From an uncultured Bacilli bacterium (GTDB taxonomy: Bacteria; Bacillota_I; Bacilli_A; RFN20; CAG-449), in NCBI GenBank assembly GCA_947593895.1, contig CANQDY010000087.1:1-5427 (forward strand): a stretch of 5,427 nucleotides of DNA. Direction: 5' to 3'. This document shows positions 1 to 5,399 of this stretch, in pieces. Position 1 is the stretch's first letter. Each line of letters opens with the position of its first letter. The notes beneath the pieces are model-generated. The model was not told the DNA's origin and did not search any database. It was given only the letters and a program-made list of their open reading frames with translations. The translations under genes and the position numbers were made by a program.

Positions 1-81
1 GTTATTGATGCCTTACAACTTGAAACACTAGTTCAAAATATATATAAAAGAAGTATTCGAACTTCTCAGGGAAAAAAATAA
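1..81 (+). CDS. 3' end of an unidentified gene (partial, C-terminal 26 residues)
   Basis: Reading frame 1 is open from the first base of the window to a TAA at 79-81 and gives 26 residues ending RTSQGKK. The tail is helical-looking and basic at the very end, and I do not recognise the family. That it is a real gene end is supported by position: a perfect hairpin followed by T residues begins at the stop codon itself, as expected for a terminator placed directly behind a coding region. The start and the body of the protein lie outside the window, so no function can be given. It converges with the DUF378 gene at 112-336. Confidence 0.55.
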   Translation, partial: VIDALQLETLVQNIYKRSIRTSQGKK

Positions 82-111
82 TGCATATTGAACTTTCAAT
101 ATGCATTTTTC
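71..111. terminator. Bidirectional intrinsic terminator between convergent genes
   Basis: Bases 80-90 (AATGCATATTG) pair perfectly with 97-107 around a six-base loop at 91-96. On the plus strand the stem runs into a T tract (106-110). On the minus strand it runs into the complement of the A tract at 72-78. It therefore has the hairpin plus U-tract form in both directions, and both flanking genes stop within a few bases of it (79-81 on plus, 112-114 on minus). Stem and tracts are seen directly; the shared terminator role is inferred. Confidence 0.85.
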
Positions 112-336
112 TTAAACAGTATGTTCTATGTCTTTACCCATGGGTTTTAGGCGATAAAAGAAGACTAAAATGTTAATAATTGCGCAAATGCCGACGACAA
201 CATAGATAATTCGGGTAAAAATGTTTTCCCCCATAGTAATCCAACTTACTAAATTGAAGTCAAATAAACCAATTAGTCCCCAGTTGATGCCACCGACAAT
301 GGTAAAGAATAGACAAATTTTCTGAAATATATTCAT
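112..336 (-). CDS. DUF378 family small membrane protein (YuzA-like)
   Basis: This is a 74-residue integral membrane protein with two hydrophobic segments, about residues 7-27 and 43-61, and a short charged tail (KPMGKDIEHTV). The segment GGINWGLIGLFDFNLV (residues 15-30), followed by RIIYVVVGICAI (42-53), is the typical pattern of the DUF378 family, to which B. subtilis YuzA belongs; the usual length there is about 70-80 residues, so it looks complete. The family has no established biochemical role and none is claimed here. The ATG is well supported: AGGAGG lies at 344-349 on the minus strand, seven bases upstream. The gene is monocistronic as far as visible. It is divergent from the YdcC-like gene at 456 with about 119 bases between them, and it ends at the shared terminator. 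I could not pick a convincing promoter in that gap. Confidence 0.85.
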   Translation of the reverse strand: MNIFQKICLFFTIVGGINWGLIGLFDFNLVSWITMGENIFTRIIYVVVGICAIINILVFFYRLKPMGKDIEHTV

Positions 337-455
337 CTCAAGGCCTCCTAATAACTAATATGTGTAGTAAAATTAGACTTATTCATTTTTTTGCATATTT
401 CTTATTCATATTTTGAGGCATATGTTCATAAGTTATGGTGAGGGTGAAATAATAT

Positions 456-1460
456 ATGATTAAAAAAATTGTTGCTGGTGTTCTTGCTGTACTCGTCCTA
501 GTTCTGGCAGGATTTAAATTATTTTTTAATAAAGATAATACACCTAAGAAAATGATGGATGTAAAGGATAATTTAACATCGTATCATATGGAGGCTAATA
601 TGGAAATTAGTTCCAGTGACGATAAAAGAAGTTTTTTTGTTCAGGTTGATTATAAAAAAGATAGCGAAAATGATTTATTTAAAATTTCTATTTTAGATAA
701 AAATATAAATCAAGAGCAAATTATGTTAAGAAATAAGGAAGGAGTATTTGTTTTAACTCCTGCTTTAAACCAAGTTTACTCATTTAAAGGCGATTATCCG
801 TTAAATGGACAAAAACCATATCTATATCATTCAATGTTATCTGCATTAGAAGGCGAGTATAACCTAGAAAAAGTTAGTGATGGATATGTGTTAAGCTTTG
901 CACCAAAATATGAAAATTCTCCTAATTGGGTAAAAGAAGATGTAAAATTATCTACTGATTTTAAGCCAGTTTGGGTTAATATATATGATAGTAATAATTC
1001 AATTGTATGCTCAGTCAATTTTACAAAAGTTGAATTCGATGTAAATTTTGAAGATGAAGACTTTAATGTTGAAATTTGCATGAACAAAGCAAAGGAAAGT
1101 GCTGTAGATATCAATCGTTCGGAAGAAGATTTACCATTTAAAGTAGTTAGTAATTTAATCAATAGTGAATTAAGTCAACAAACTGAAGCTACTGTCGATG
1201 GAAAAACAGTTTATATTCTTGCATATAGAGGAAATCAAAACTTTACGATAATTCAAAGTATTATTGAAGAAAATGAGGAAATTAACTACTCAGCGGTAAA
1301 TGGTACATTAGTTAATTTTGATAGGGGAATTGGTTTTTATAATAATTCCTACTTGACTTACATCTACAATGGAATTAAATATGAAGTTTATTCAGACTCA
1401 CTAAAAGTAAGCGAAATGATTGATATTGTGTCTTCACTTGATGTGATAGAAGAAAAATAA
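456..1460 (+). CDS. YdcC-like membrane-anchored protein: LolA-like domain plus DUF4367-like C-terminus
   Basis: The 334-residue protein starts with a short basic-hydrophobic anchor (MIKK then residues 5-20) and is otherwise soluble, so it should sit on the outer face of the membrane. Residues 91-115, including LRNKEGVFVLTPALN and then YSF and DYP, closely match my recollection of B. subtilis YdcC and related LolA-fold sporulation/germination lipoproteins of Firmicutes. The region from about 225 to 330 (TVDGKTVYILAYRG, then YNGIKYEVYSDSL and MIDIVSSL) resembles DUF4367. LolA-fold proteins bind hydrophobic ligands; the ligand of YdcC-type proteins is unknown. In Bacillus ydcC sits beside acpS and alr, but neither is seen here. 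An SD-like GAGGGTGA (440-447) lies eight bases before the ATG. The lipobox position reads LAGF instead of LAGC, so lipidation is not expected and a transmembrane anchor is more likely. Family assignment is from memory of motifs. Confidence 0.75.
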   Translation: MIKKIVAGVLAVLVLVLAGFKLFFNKDNTPKKMMDVKDNLTSYHMEANMEISSSDDKRSFFVQVDYKKDSENDLFKISILDKNINQEQIMLRNKEGVFVLTPALNQVYSFKGDYPLNGQKPYLYHSMLSALEGEYNLEKVSDGYVLSFAPKYENSPNWVKEDVKLSTDFKPVWVNIYDSNNSIVCSVNFTKVEFDVNFEDEDFNVEICMNKAKESAVDINRSEEDLPFKVVSNLINSELSQQTEATVDGKTVYILAYRGNQNFTIIQSIIEENEEINYSAVNGTLVNFDRGIGFYNNSYLTYIYNGIKYEVYSDSLKVSEMIDIVSSLDVIEEK

Positions 1461-1483
1461 TCCTATAAAAGGGATTATTTTTT
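1453..1483 (+). terminator. Intrinsic terminator overlapping the stop codon of the YdcC-like gene
   Basis: Bases 1453-1463 (AAAAATAATCC) pair with 1472-1482 across an eight-base loop (1464-1471), giving an 11-bp stem whose 3' arm passes directly into a T run (1478-1483). The TAA stop at 1458-1460 lies within the 5' arm, so termination is tightly coupled to the gene end and the gene is the last, and probably only, one of its transcript. The flanking A tract would also allow weak termination in the opposite direction. Confidence 0.8.
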
Positions 1484-1540
1484 ATTATATTTTAATAAGA
1501 TAAAAACCTTATGTTAACAAGCATGAAAAAATGTTAAACT

Positions 1541-1571
1541 TTGATTAAAGATAAAAAAATCATGATATGAT
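1541..1571 (+). promoter_or_regulatory. Candidate extended -10 promoter into the gene-free stretch
   Basis: TGATATGAT at 1563-1571 is an extended -10 element (TG, one base, TATGAT), and TTGATT at 1541-1546 could serve as a -35 with a long 19-base spacer. It points into a region with no recognisable gene, so if active it would make a noncoding transcript or mark a lost gene. In DNA this AT-rich such matches also arise by chance, hence the low score. Confidence 0.3.
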
Positions 1572-1991
1572 AATTATAATCAGGTAAACAAATTATGTAA
1601 ACGAAGTGTTATTATAGATGAATTTTGAATCTGTCATATACAAGTGGAGGCATATATATCATATAATTATTGTATTAAAATATTGTAGAAAATTGATATA
1701 TTGAAAACTCCAGACTGACATAGAATAAATAATAAGGAAGTTATATGCATATACAAAATGTTGAAATAATAAAAGCATATAAAATGATATGTTAATAATT
1801 ATGTCACCAAAACTATCAGTTTCAAATTTAATAGATATTTGAAAAGTTTGATAGAAAACACAAGGGATTATTGACAAAAAAATATTTTGTATCGAGAGTG
1901 TAATTTAATAAAAAAATGTAAAAATCTATTATGAATCAAAAAAATGAAGATTTGATGAAAAGATAGTATGTTGCTCATTTAATGGTAGCTA

Positions 1992-2043
1992 AAGTGCCGA
2001 ACGTGGTTGTCAAACAATCCATGACTAGTGGAGTTCAGCACTT
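1992..2043. other. GC-richer inverted-repeat element, possible structured RNA
   Basis: Bases 1992-2002 and 2033-2043 form long complementary arms: AAGTGC pairs with GCACTT and GAAC pairs with GTTC, separated by one position (1998 against 2037). Read as plus-strand RNA that position is a C-A mismatch; read as minus-strand RNA it is a U-G wobble, so the minus strand gives an unbroken 11-bp stem. The 30 enclosed bases can form further short helices, for example GGTTGT (2005-2010) with ACAA and CC at 2014-2020, or GTCA (2009-2012) with TGAC (2022-2025). No strong T tract follows on either strand, so it is not a normal terminator. It lies about 40 bases beyond the stop codon of the EAL-like gene. 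It matches no RNA family that I recognise. Confidence 0.4.
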
Positions 2044-2081
2044 ATAGAGTTTAGTTATTACAATGTGATTTTACAATAGTA

Positions 2082-3833
2082 TTATTCATTTAAAGAAACT
2101 AATTTATTAATTTTTTTTGTTTCAATTGTTGGTAATTTGTTGTTATCCTGACCAAAATAAGGACCAGATACATATTTAAAACCAAGCGAAGAAAAATATT
2201 CAATTGCTTGCCATGATGTTAAGTTGACCGCTGTTAATTGAATAGAAGAGTATTCCATTAAAGTATTAACTAAACTTTGAATCAAGATTTGTTCTTGTGT
2301 TGATGATAATAAATTTGGGAATGATTCTTTAAAGTTAAAGATAAAGTAGTTAAATTTCTTTAAGATCTCATCACTCATTTCAAGGGAAGTTGATGTGAAT
2401 TCAAGACCCAATCTAATTCTTGAATTTTGACTTAAACTATTTAAAACATCAATGAGATATTTATTATTTGTCATTGCTTCCTTGTTAATGTCTTTATCTT
2501 TAAAAACAAATACTGTCTTGACATTTTCAGGCGTTTCAATTGAATTGACAACTGAGATGACCTCTTCATAATATTGAATTTTAATATCGATAAATAGCCT
2601 TCTTTTTTCTCTGGTGAAAAAGTATTTATTAATATAGACTGAGTTAACTTTGTAGTAAAGCATTGCAAGCAAGTCGTGAATTAATCCATTGTTGAATGCA
2701 TACTCTTCAACTTCAACAGATGAATTAAATAGCGTGCTTTTAATTTCTAAATGGGTGTAAAATCCTCCAATATGCCCATTAGTGCAGTTGACTAAAGTAG
2801 TATATTCAACATTAAATAACTCATTTTTAATCAAATATTTAATTTTTTCTGAAATAATTTGCTTTGAGTTTTTATTTTCCGTGTTTTGTGAATTGTAGAT
2901 GACATATTGTTTGTCATCATTTTTTAAATTTGCAGTCATTTTTCTTGCTAACAAGGTTAACTCATCAAATATAATACCAGTTGACTTAGTAACGATACTA
3001 ATTCGGTATTGGTATCCTTCATTCATCGAATTCAGATAAAGTATTTTAGATATTTCTTTTGCAACTTTATTTGCAAAATTAATTGATTTAGATTTTCCAC
3101 GAGTATGTCTTTCTAAAATCAAAATCTCATTATTTTCCGATAAACACATCTTCATATTTGAATTTAAAAATTTTTTTATACGACTCATAATTAAAGTCAT
3201 TAATACTTTATTAGAAAGAGAATTAAATTTTTTGTTTGAGTCAATGATGAATAGTTTAATTAAGTAAAGATTAACTTTTTCCTTTTTCAGATTTTCATAA
3301 TAACTACATAATTCATTATTTGTTACAATAGGTAATTTCTTTTCTTTAGTAATTCGCTTACTTTTAATGTTTGAATAAAGATGAGATTCAAGATGAATAA
3401 TTCCAAGTTCACGATCAATGCCAGTGCAAACAAGAAGTGAAAAAAGAAGATTTTTACTTTTTCCAACAAGAGAGTGAACTTCTAATGTTTCTTGTGCTTT
3501 AAAATCATTATTGATTAATTCGTTAATCCAAACTTTAACTTTTATACTATCTTCATCAACAAAACCACTGTAAAACCACTTAAAAGTTTGCTTTTTCTTA
3601 CCTTTAAAATCTTTTTTATCCACAACATAGATAAAATTTTCTTTATAGTGAATGGTAAAAAAACGTATATTATTTTTTCCTGATGTAAGTTCACGAAGAT
3701 ATTTTTTATTGTGCTTATTTAAGTTATAAATGTGAATAAAAAATAATAATAAAGCAATGAATAGTGGCGCAATCGCAAGAAAAGGCCAATACTTTGGTAA
3801 ATAATTTATTACTATATCCTTAATCCATTCCAT
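2082..3833 (-). CDS. Membrane-anchored degenerate GGDEF/EAL protein, predicted catalytically inactive
   Basis: The 583-residue protein has one N-terminal membrane segment (about 16-37), then a basic linker and a cytoplasmic body. Residues about 55-155 look PAS-like (VKVWINELI at 99-107; GIDRELGIIHLES at 138-150). Residues about 187-314 follow the GGDEF fold pattern, but the signature position reads SENNEILIL (232-240). Residues about 325-565 follow an EAL domain. The segment GGFYTHLEIKS (356-366) replaces the GFEALLR motif, EEYAFNNGLIHDL (376-388) matches the AEETGLI helix, RIRLGLEF (472-479) stands where the DDFGTG strand belongs, LTAVNLTSWQAIEYFSSLGF (533-552) replaces the EGVET segment, and YVSGPYFGQ (554-562) matches YVQGYYFSKP. 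The metal and catalytic acidic residues are therefore missing, arguing against c-di-GMP synthesis or hydrolysis; ligand binding or protein interaction remains possible. AAGGA (3843-3847 on minus) lies nine bases before the ATG. It is divergent from tRNA-Ser and has no clear terminator. Confidence 0.7.
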   Translation of the reverse strand: MEWIKDIVINYLPKYWPFLAIAPLFIALLLFFIHIYNLNKHNKKYLRELTSGKNNIRFFTIHYKENFIYVVDKKDFKGKKKQTFKWFYSGFVDEDSIKVKVWINELINNDFKAQETLEVHSLVGKSKNLLFSLLVCTGIDRELGIIHLESHLYSNIKSKRITKEKKLPIVTNNELCSYYENLKKEKVNLYLIKLFIIDSNKKFNSLSNKVLMTLIMSRIKKFLNSNMKMCLSENNEILILERHTRGKSKSINFANKVAKEISKILYLNSMNEGYQYRISIVTKSTGIIFDELTLLARKMTANLKNDDKQYVIYNSQNTENKNSKQIISEKIKYLIKNELFNVEYTTLVNCTNGHIGGFYTHLEIKSTLFNSSVEVEEYAFNNGLIHDLLAMLYYKVNSVYINKYFFTREKRRLFIDIKIQYYEEVISVVNSIETPENVKTVFVFKDKDINKEAMTNNKYLIDVLNSLSQNSRIRLGLEFTSTSLEMSDEILKKFNYFIFNFKESFPNLLSSTQEQILIQSLVNTLMEYSSIQLTAVNLTSWQAIEYFSSLGFKYVSGPYFGQDNNKLPTIETKKINKLVSLNE

Positions 3834-3876
3834 ATTTAAATTTCCTTGCTACTGATTATTTTACCTTATTAATTAA

Positions 3877-3899
3877 AAATAATAAATAATTTATTATTT
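3877..3899. repeat. AT-only perfect palindrome upstream of the EAL-like gene
   Basis: Bases 3877-3887 (AAATAATAAAT) are the exact reverse complement of 3889-3899, with a single central base. It lies in the divergent gap between the EAL-like gene and tRNA-Ser, 44 bases upstream of the EAL-like start codon. That position would suit an operator or promoter-region element, but the sequence contains only A and T in a region of extreme AT content, so chance is a real alternative. Confidence 0.35.
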
Positions 3900-3913
3900 A
3901 AAAATTTTGTTAT

Positions 3914-3941
3914 TTATTGTGTGAATGAACTTTGATATAAT
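3914..3941 (+). promoter_or_regulatory. Promoter of tRNA-Ser (extended -10)
   Basis: A perfect TATAAT at 3936-3941 is preceded by TGA, giving the extended -10 TGATATAAT (3933-3941). The -35 region is poor: TTATTG at 3914-3919 with a 16-base spacer is the best available. Initiation around the G at 3949 would leave only about three leader bases before the mature tRNA 5' end at 3952. The same fifteen bases, TGATATAATTTTTTT, occur in the promoter of the bile salt hydrolase gene on the other strand. Confidence 0.75.
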
Positions 3942-3951
3942 TTTTTTTGTT

Positions 3952-4042
3952 GGAGAAATACTCAAGTGGTTGAAGAGGTCAGTTTCGAAAACTGATAGGG
4001 GATTTATGTCCCGCGAGAGTTCGAATCTCTCTTTCTCCGCCA
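3952..4042 (+). tRNA. tRNA-Ser (anticodon CGA)
   Basis: The acceptor stem GGAGAAA (3952-3958) pairs with TTTCTCC (4032-4038), followed by discriminator G4039 and an encoded CCA (4040-4042). The anticodon stem TCAGT/ACTGA (3979-3983 and 3991-3995) encloses loop TTCGAAA with anticodon CGA at 3986-3988, reading UCG serine codons. The T stem GAGAG/CTCTC (4015-4019 and 4027-4031) encloses TTCGAAT. A long variable arm built on GGGGA and TCCC (about 3998-4012) makes it a class II tRNA, as required for serine. A weak hairpin, TTGCT (4055-4059) with AGCAA (4077-4081) followed by TATTTT, may end the transcript. No other tRNA is visible beside it. Confidence 0.97.
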
Positions 4043-4244
4043 ATAGCTTTGCACTTGCTCCTAAAATTTGAGATTAAGCAATATTTTAAATTCTTTTATT
4101 AATATTTATTTATAGTAGTTATATTGAATAATAAATTAAATCATCTAATACAAAATATTACATATGGTGGACGAAAATTTAATAATTTTTTTAAGTCAAT
4201 TAACATAAAATATTGGTAATTGGCATATTAATTTGTATTTGTAT

Positions 4245-4276
4245 AAAATAAACAATTGCTAAACAGTAGTTTGTTT
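4245..4276 (-). terminator. Possible weak terminator after the bile salt hydrolase gene
   Basis: On the minus strand, AAACAA (4276-4271) pairs with TTGTTT (4255-4250). An inner CTA/TAG helix (4269-4267 with 4261-4259) closes a five-base loop, and ATTTT follows (4249-4245). It lies about 20 bases after the stop codon at 4297-4299, which is the right place. The stem is AT-rich and interrupted and the T tract is short, so it would be inefficient if real. Confidence 0.4.
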
Positions 4277-4296
4277 TAATCATTCATTACAGATTG

Positions 4297-5271
4297 TTAT
4301 TGGTTTTGCATAAACAAATGTTTTGGCTTGATAAGCGGATATGATTTGAGATTTGAAGAGTTCAAATTTTCCTTGCGCATATCAACTCCAACAATTTGAC
4401 GGTTGTTGTATGTTGTGTAATAATAAATTCCTTTATTGGTATTGCAGCACGAAGAATAAATGGTGTGTTCAAAACCTTTTTCAACTTTACAGCAACCTTT
4501 TTGTTGCTCAACGGATGTCAAAATATGGAAAAATTGATTGACGCTTTCAAGTTCACTTTTCTCACAAACTGAATTGAGCTTTGTAAAAGTTGCTTTAATA
4601 AATCTTGAAGCTGATGACAAATCCCCAGGAAGACCAATTCCACCCATACCACGACTATACGGCACAAGATTAAAGTCTTGCGCAAATCGGTTTAATGGTT
4701 CTTCTCGCGAAGTGTTGATATAGTTGTTTAAATTTGTCAAATGAAAATCAAATGTTGGATTGTTTGTCAAAACACCAACAGGATTATTGTAAATTTTTAA
4801 TCCATCTTTCAATGGCTCAACAACAATACTTTCTTTGCTATCGCTGACAAGCCAGTGCAATGGTGAATGTGGCAAAGCAACAGAGAAATTCTCGTCATAA
4901 ATGTTCATTTCTTCAATCGCCTTTCTTGCTTCTTTCACATTTTTGCAAGTTGCAAGGATAAAAGGAATAAATTCAAACGGTGCAACATTGTTTTTGCCTT
5001 TAACTTTCTTAGGATAAAACGCGTTGCCTGGAAAGTTTAGGCCCGCTACACTCAAACCTTTCTCGTTTGTAGCATCATAATATAGTGGATAGTCATTTTG
5101 AACAAAAGCCATGCCTATCATAGCATAATGCTTGGAATTTTTGTCCATGCTACGGAATTTGAATAAATAATTTCTCGGCGTGATTGTAATCATTTCGTTG
5201 TAAGAAAACTCGTAATCCAAATTTCTTCCGAAATAGTGTTCATTTGTTTTAAAAGTCAATGCAGTACACAT
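4297..5271 (-). CDS. bsh: Choloylglycine hydrolase (bile salt hydrolase), Ntn-hydrolase family
   Basis: This cytoplasmic 324-residue enzyme should hydrolyse the amide bond of glycine- or taurine-conjugated bile acids. Removal of Met1 exposes Cys2 (MCTALTF) as the N-terminal nucleophile, which also fixes the start codon. The known catalytic set is complete by motif: Cys2, Arg16 and Asp19 (GRNLDYE), Asn79 (AGLNFP), Asn170 (LTNNPTFD) and Arg223 (SASRF). Other strong matches to C. perfringens CBAH-1 as I recall it are LHWLVSD (138-144), IGLPGDLSSASRFI (212-225) and GIYYYTTYNN; length is close to the usual 315-330. There is no signal peptide. The loop before GLPGD reads SRG (206-208). The related penicillin V acylases are the main alternative, but the motif set favours bile salt hydrolase. 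AGGAGG (5276-5281 on minus) lies four bases before ATG and the gene has its own promoter. It is visibly richer in GC than its neighbours. Confidence 0.93.
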   Translation of the reverse strand: MCTALTFKTNEHYFGRNLDYEFSYNEMITITPRNYLFKFRSMDKNSKHYAMIGMAFVQNDYPLYYDATNEKGLSVAGLNFPGNAFYPKKVKGKNNVAPFEFIPFILATCKNVKEARKAIEEMNIYDENFSVALPHSPLHWLVSDSKESIVVEPLKDGLKIYNNPVGVLTNNPTFDFHLTNLNNYINTSREEPLNRFAQDFNLVPYSRGMGGIGLPGDLSSASRFIKATFTKLNSVCEKSELESVNQFFHILTSVEQQKGCCKVEKGFEHTIYSSCCNTNKGIYYYTTYNNRQIVGVDMRKENLNSSNLKSYPLIKPKHLFMQNQ

Positions 5272-5293
5272 AAACCCTCCTATTAATAAAAAA

Positions 5294-5323
5294 ATTATAT
5301 CACACCTTTCTCTATTTTGTTAA
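5294..5323 (-). promoter_or_regulatory. Sigma-A-type promoter of the bile salt hydrolase gene
   Basis: On the minus strand TATAAT (5299-5294) is preceded by TGA, forming an extended -10. TTAACA (5323-5318), five of six bases matching TTGACA, is a -35 with an 18-base spacer. The predicted start near 5287 gives a short leader of about 15 bases containing the AGGAGG site, which leaves no room for a riboswitch. A second TTAACA at 5330-5325 repeats the -35 sequence and could be chance or part of an operator. Expression looks constitutive on this evidence. Confidence 0.8.
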
Positions 5324-5367
5324 ATGTTAAAAAGACTTTAAACTTTTCATATTGTTAATCTAAATTG

Positions 5368-5399
5368 AAAAAGCAACACATGACGAAAAAAGGTGTTGC
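5368..5399 (-). terminator. Intrinsic terminator of a minus-strand gene beyond the right edge
   Basis: GCAACAC and GTGTTGC (5373-5379 and 5393-5399) form a seven-base-pair, relatively GC-rich stem with a 13-base loop. On the minus strand the stem is followed by five T residues (5372-5368), the form expected of an intrinsic terminator; on the plus strand there is no T tract. A minus-strand TAA at 5425-5423 would suit an upstream gene ending at the window edge, but no coding sequence of it can be read. The hairpin separates that gene from the bile salt hydrolase promoter, supporting independent transcription of the hydrolase. Confidence 0.65.

Larger units (their letters stand above)
1484..2081. 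other. Gene-free AT-rich stretch of about 600 bases
   Basis: No reading frame on either strand in this stretch has a convincing start, ribosome-binding site and protein-like composition together. The longest minus-strand open stretch (1659-1877) is rich in Ile, Phe and Tyr as expected from translating AT-rich DNA, and it lacks an SD. What can be seen is a candidate plus-strand promoter near 1541-1571, an orphan SD-like GTGGAGG at 1644-1650 with no ATG at a useful distance, two very short SD-less or weak-SD ORFs (1745-1795 and 1931-1966), and a GC-richer inverted-repeat element at 1992-2043. It could be decayed coding sequence, an untranslated RNA gene, or the 3' region of the minus-strand gene ending at 2082. 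The sequence alone does not decide between these. Confidence 0.6.

Noticed and set aside
827..1162. Minus-strand open frame of 111 codons within the YdcC-like gene
   Set aside because: It is antisense to a well-supported coding region, has Ser/Thr/Leu-rich composition typical of a shadow frame, and has no ribosome-binding site of its own.
1745..1795. Tiny plus-strand ORF (16 codons) after an AAGGAAG
   Set aside because: The SD-like site is only four bases from the ATG and the peptide has no recognisable character; ORFs this short with a purine-rich run upstream are common by chance.
1659..1877. Minus-strand open frame of 72 codons in the gene-free stretch
   Set aside because: There is no SD before the ATG, and the Ile/Phe/Tyr-rich composition is what random AT-rich DNA gives; it resembles no family I know.
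2471..2668. Minus-strand open frame of 65 codons inside the EAL-like gene
   Set aside because: It overlaps the larger frame on the same strand entirely and has no separate signals.
3834..3951. c-di-GMP riboswitch upstream of the EAL-like gene
   Set aside because: I looked for GEMM-type conserved blocks and found none; the leader is AT-rich and too short.
4015..4042. tRNA-Ser 3' end as an integration (att) site
   Set aside because: No second copy of the T-arm/acceptor sequence is visible elsewhere in the window, and no integrase is present. A duplicate outside the window cannot be excluded.
4353..4723. Two plus-strand open frames opposite the bile salt hydrolase
   Set aside because: Both are antisense shadows of a gene with full catalytic motifs; neither has a ribosome-binding site or family resemblance.
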